Assembly (NCBI RefSeq): GCF_900566085.1
Contig: NZ_UPHT01000045.1
Coordinates: 1-45,777, forward strand
Length of the DNA stretch: 45,777 bases
Reading direction: 5' to 3'
DNA from: Mycobacterium attenuatum
GTDB lineage: Bacteria; Actinomycetota; Actinomycetes; Mycobacteriales; Mycobacteriaceae
Made by a program: the position numbers and the translations under genes. This document shows positions 45,693 to 45,777 of the stretch, in pieces (position 1 is the first letter of the stretch; each line of letters opens with the position of its first letter). The notes beneath the pieces were generated by a model, which worked only from the letters and a program-made list of their open reading frames with translations, made no database searches and was not told the DNA's origin.

Positions 45693-45777
45693 TGTGGCCC
45701 GAGGTCGGGCTGGAAGGGACGATGAAACACATGGCTGGTCGTAAGCGGCATTCCGCGGAGGACATCGTGCGCAAGTT
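45693..45777 (+). mobile_element. Left end of an IS3-type insertion sequence (cut by window edge)
   Basis: Sequence starting TGTGGCCCGAGGTCGGGCTG at 45693 could be the left terminal inverted repeat: it begins TG, like IS3-family ends, and lies just before a transposase start. Only the first 85 bases are in the window. The element starts 5 bases after the PPE stop codon. Confidence 0.5.
45731..45777 (+). CDS. IS3-family OrfA transposase, 5' part only
   Basis: Reads MAGRKRHSAEDIVRKL before the window ends, the N-terminus of an IS3-family OrfA with its helix-turn-helix domain to follow. An in-frame ATG at 45722 would add MKH. GGAAGGGA at 45711-45718 serves as ribosome site and fits either start. 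OrfA and OrfB together make the transposase by programmed frameshifting in this family; OrfB cannot be seen. Confidence 0.7.
   Translation, partial: MAGRKRHSAEDIVRK

Overview
The window reads as chromosomal DNA of a slow-growing Mycobacterium outside the M. tuberculosis complex. It is GC-rich, carries two PPE-MPTR genes, uses AAGGA-type ribosome sites alongside candidate leaderless starts, and its right third keeps the gene order known in M. tuberculosis as Rv3171c-Rv3162c followed by a PPE gene. Gene-family names come from reading the translations against remembered families; no database search was run.

Layout. 1-780: one end of an IS21-like element abutting a frameshifted remnant of a phage-type glycoside hydrolase 19 lysin. 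779-1412: a VapBC toxin-antitoxin pair on the minus strand. 1607-8172: a complete type I Wadjet operon (jetABCD, also called mksFEBG or ept), which defends against plasmids. 8536-11863: a DUF1023 alpha/beta hydrolase with two tandemly duplicated lipoproteins. About 12083-12370: a broken small gene. 12530-19593 (minus): a compact four-gene lipid operon made of a fatty-acyl-AMP ligase/ACP/thioester reductase, a protein with the ligand pattern of a ferritin-like di-iron enzyme, a hydrolase-SDR fusion of the EphD type, and a flavin/2Fe-2S reductase. 19594-20836: a gene-poor stretch with two adjacent perfect palindromes and repeated TACTG boxes, leading to an orphan ribbon-helix-helix-like gene that resembles plasmid partition proteins. 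20839-24312: a lipid kinase, an SDR and a DMT-type membrane protein. 24251-25795: decayed remnants of a LuxR-type regulator and a citrate synthase, in the order of Rv0890c-Rv0889c. 26151-28312: four small to medium genes (DUF5994, unknown, DUF2652 cyclase-like, NTF2-like). 28343-34487: two flavin amine oxidases flanking an hpx hydrolase, then Rv3169- and Rv3168-like genes, divergent from a TetR regulator at 34531. 35130-40166: an SDR pseudogene and the MoxR3/DUF58/DUF4129 operon. 40363-45687: two paralogous PPE-MPTR genes. 45693-45777: the left end of an IS3-type element, cut by the window edge.

How the parts relate. Wadjet proteins JetA, JetB and JetC form a condensin-like loop extruder and JetD is the nuclease. 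The neighbouring toxin-antitoxin pair, IS end and lysin remnant mark this as a defence and mobile-element region. The most novel-looking system is the four-gene lipid operon: the ligase-reductase could make a protein-bound fatty acyl chain and release it as an aldehyde, and the reductase could feed electrons to the di-iron-like protein acting on that product. That pathway is an inference from domains and gene order. The conserved Rv3171c-Rv3162c block carries a species-specific decayed SDR gene and has no Rv3160c/Rv3161c equivalents before the PPE genes.
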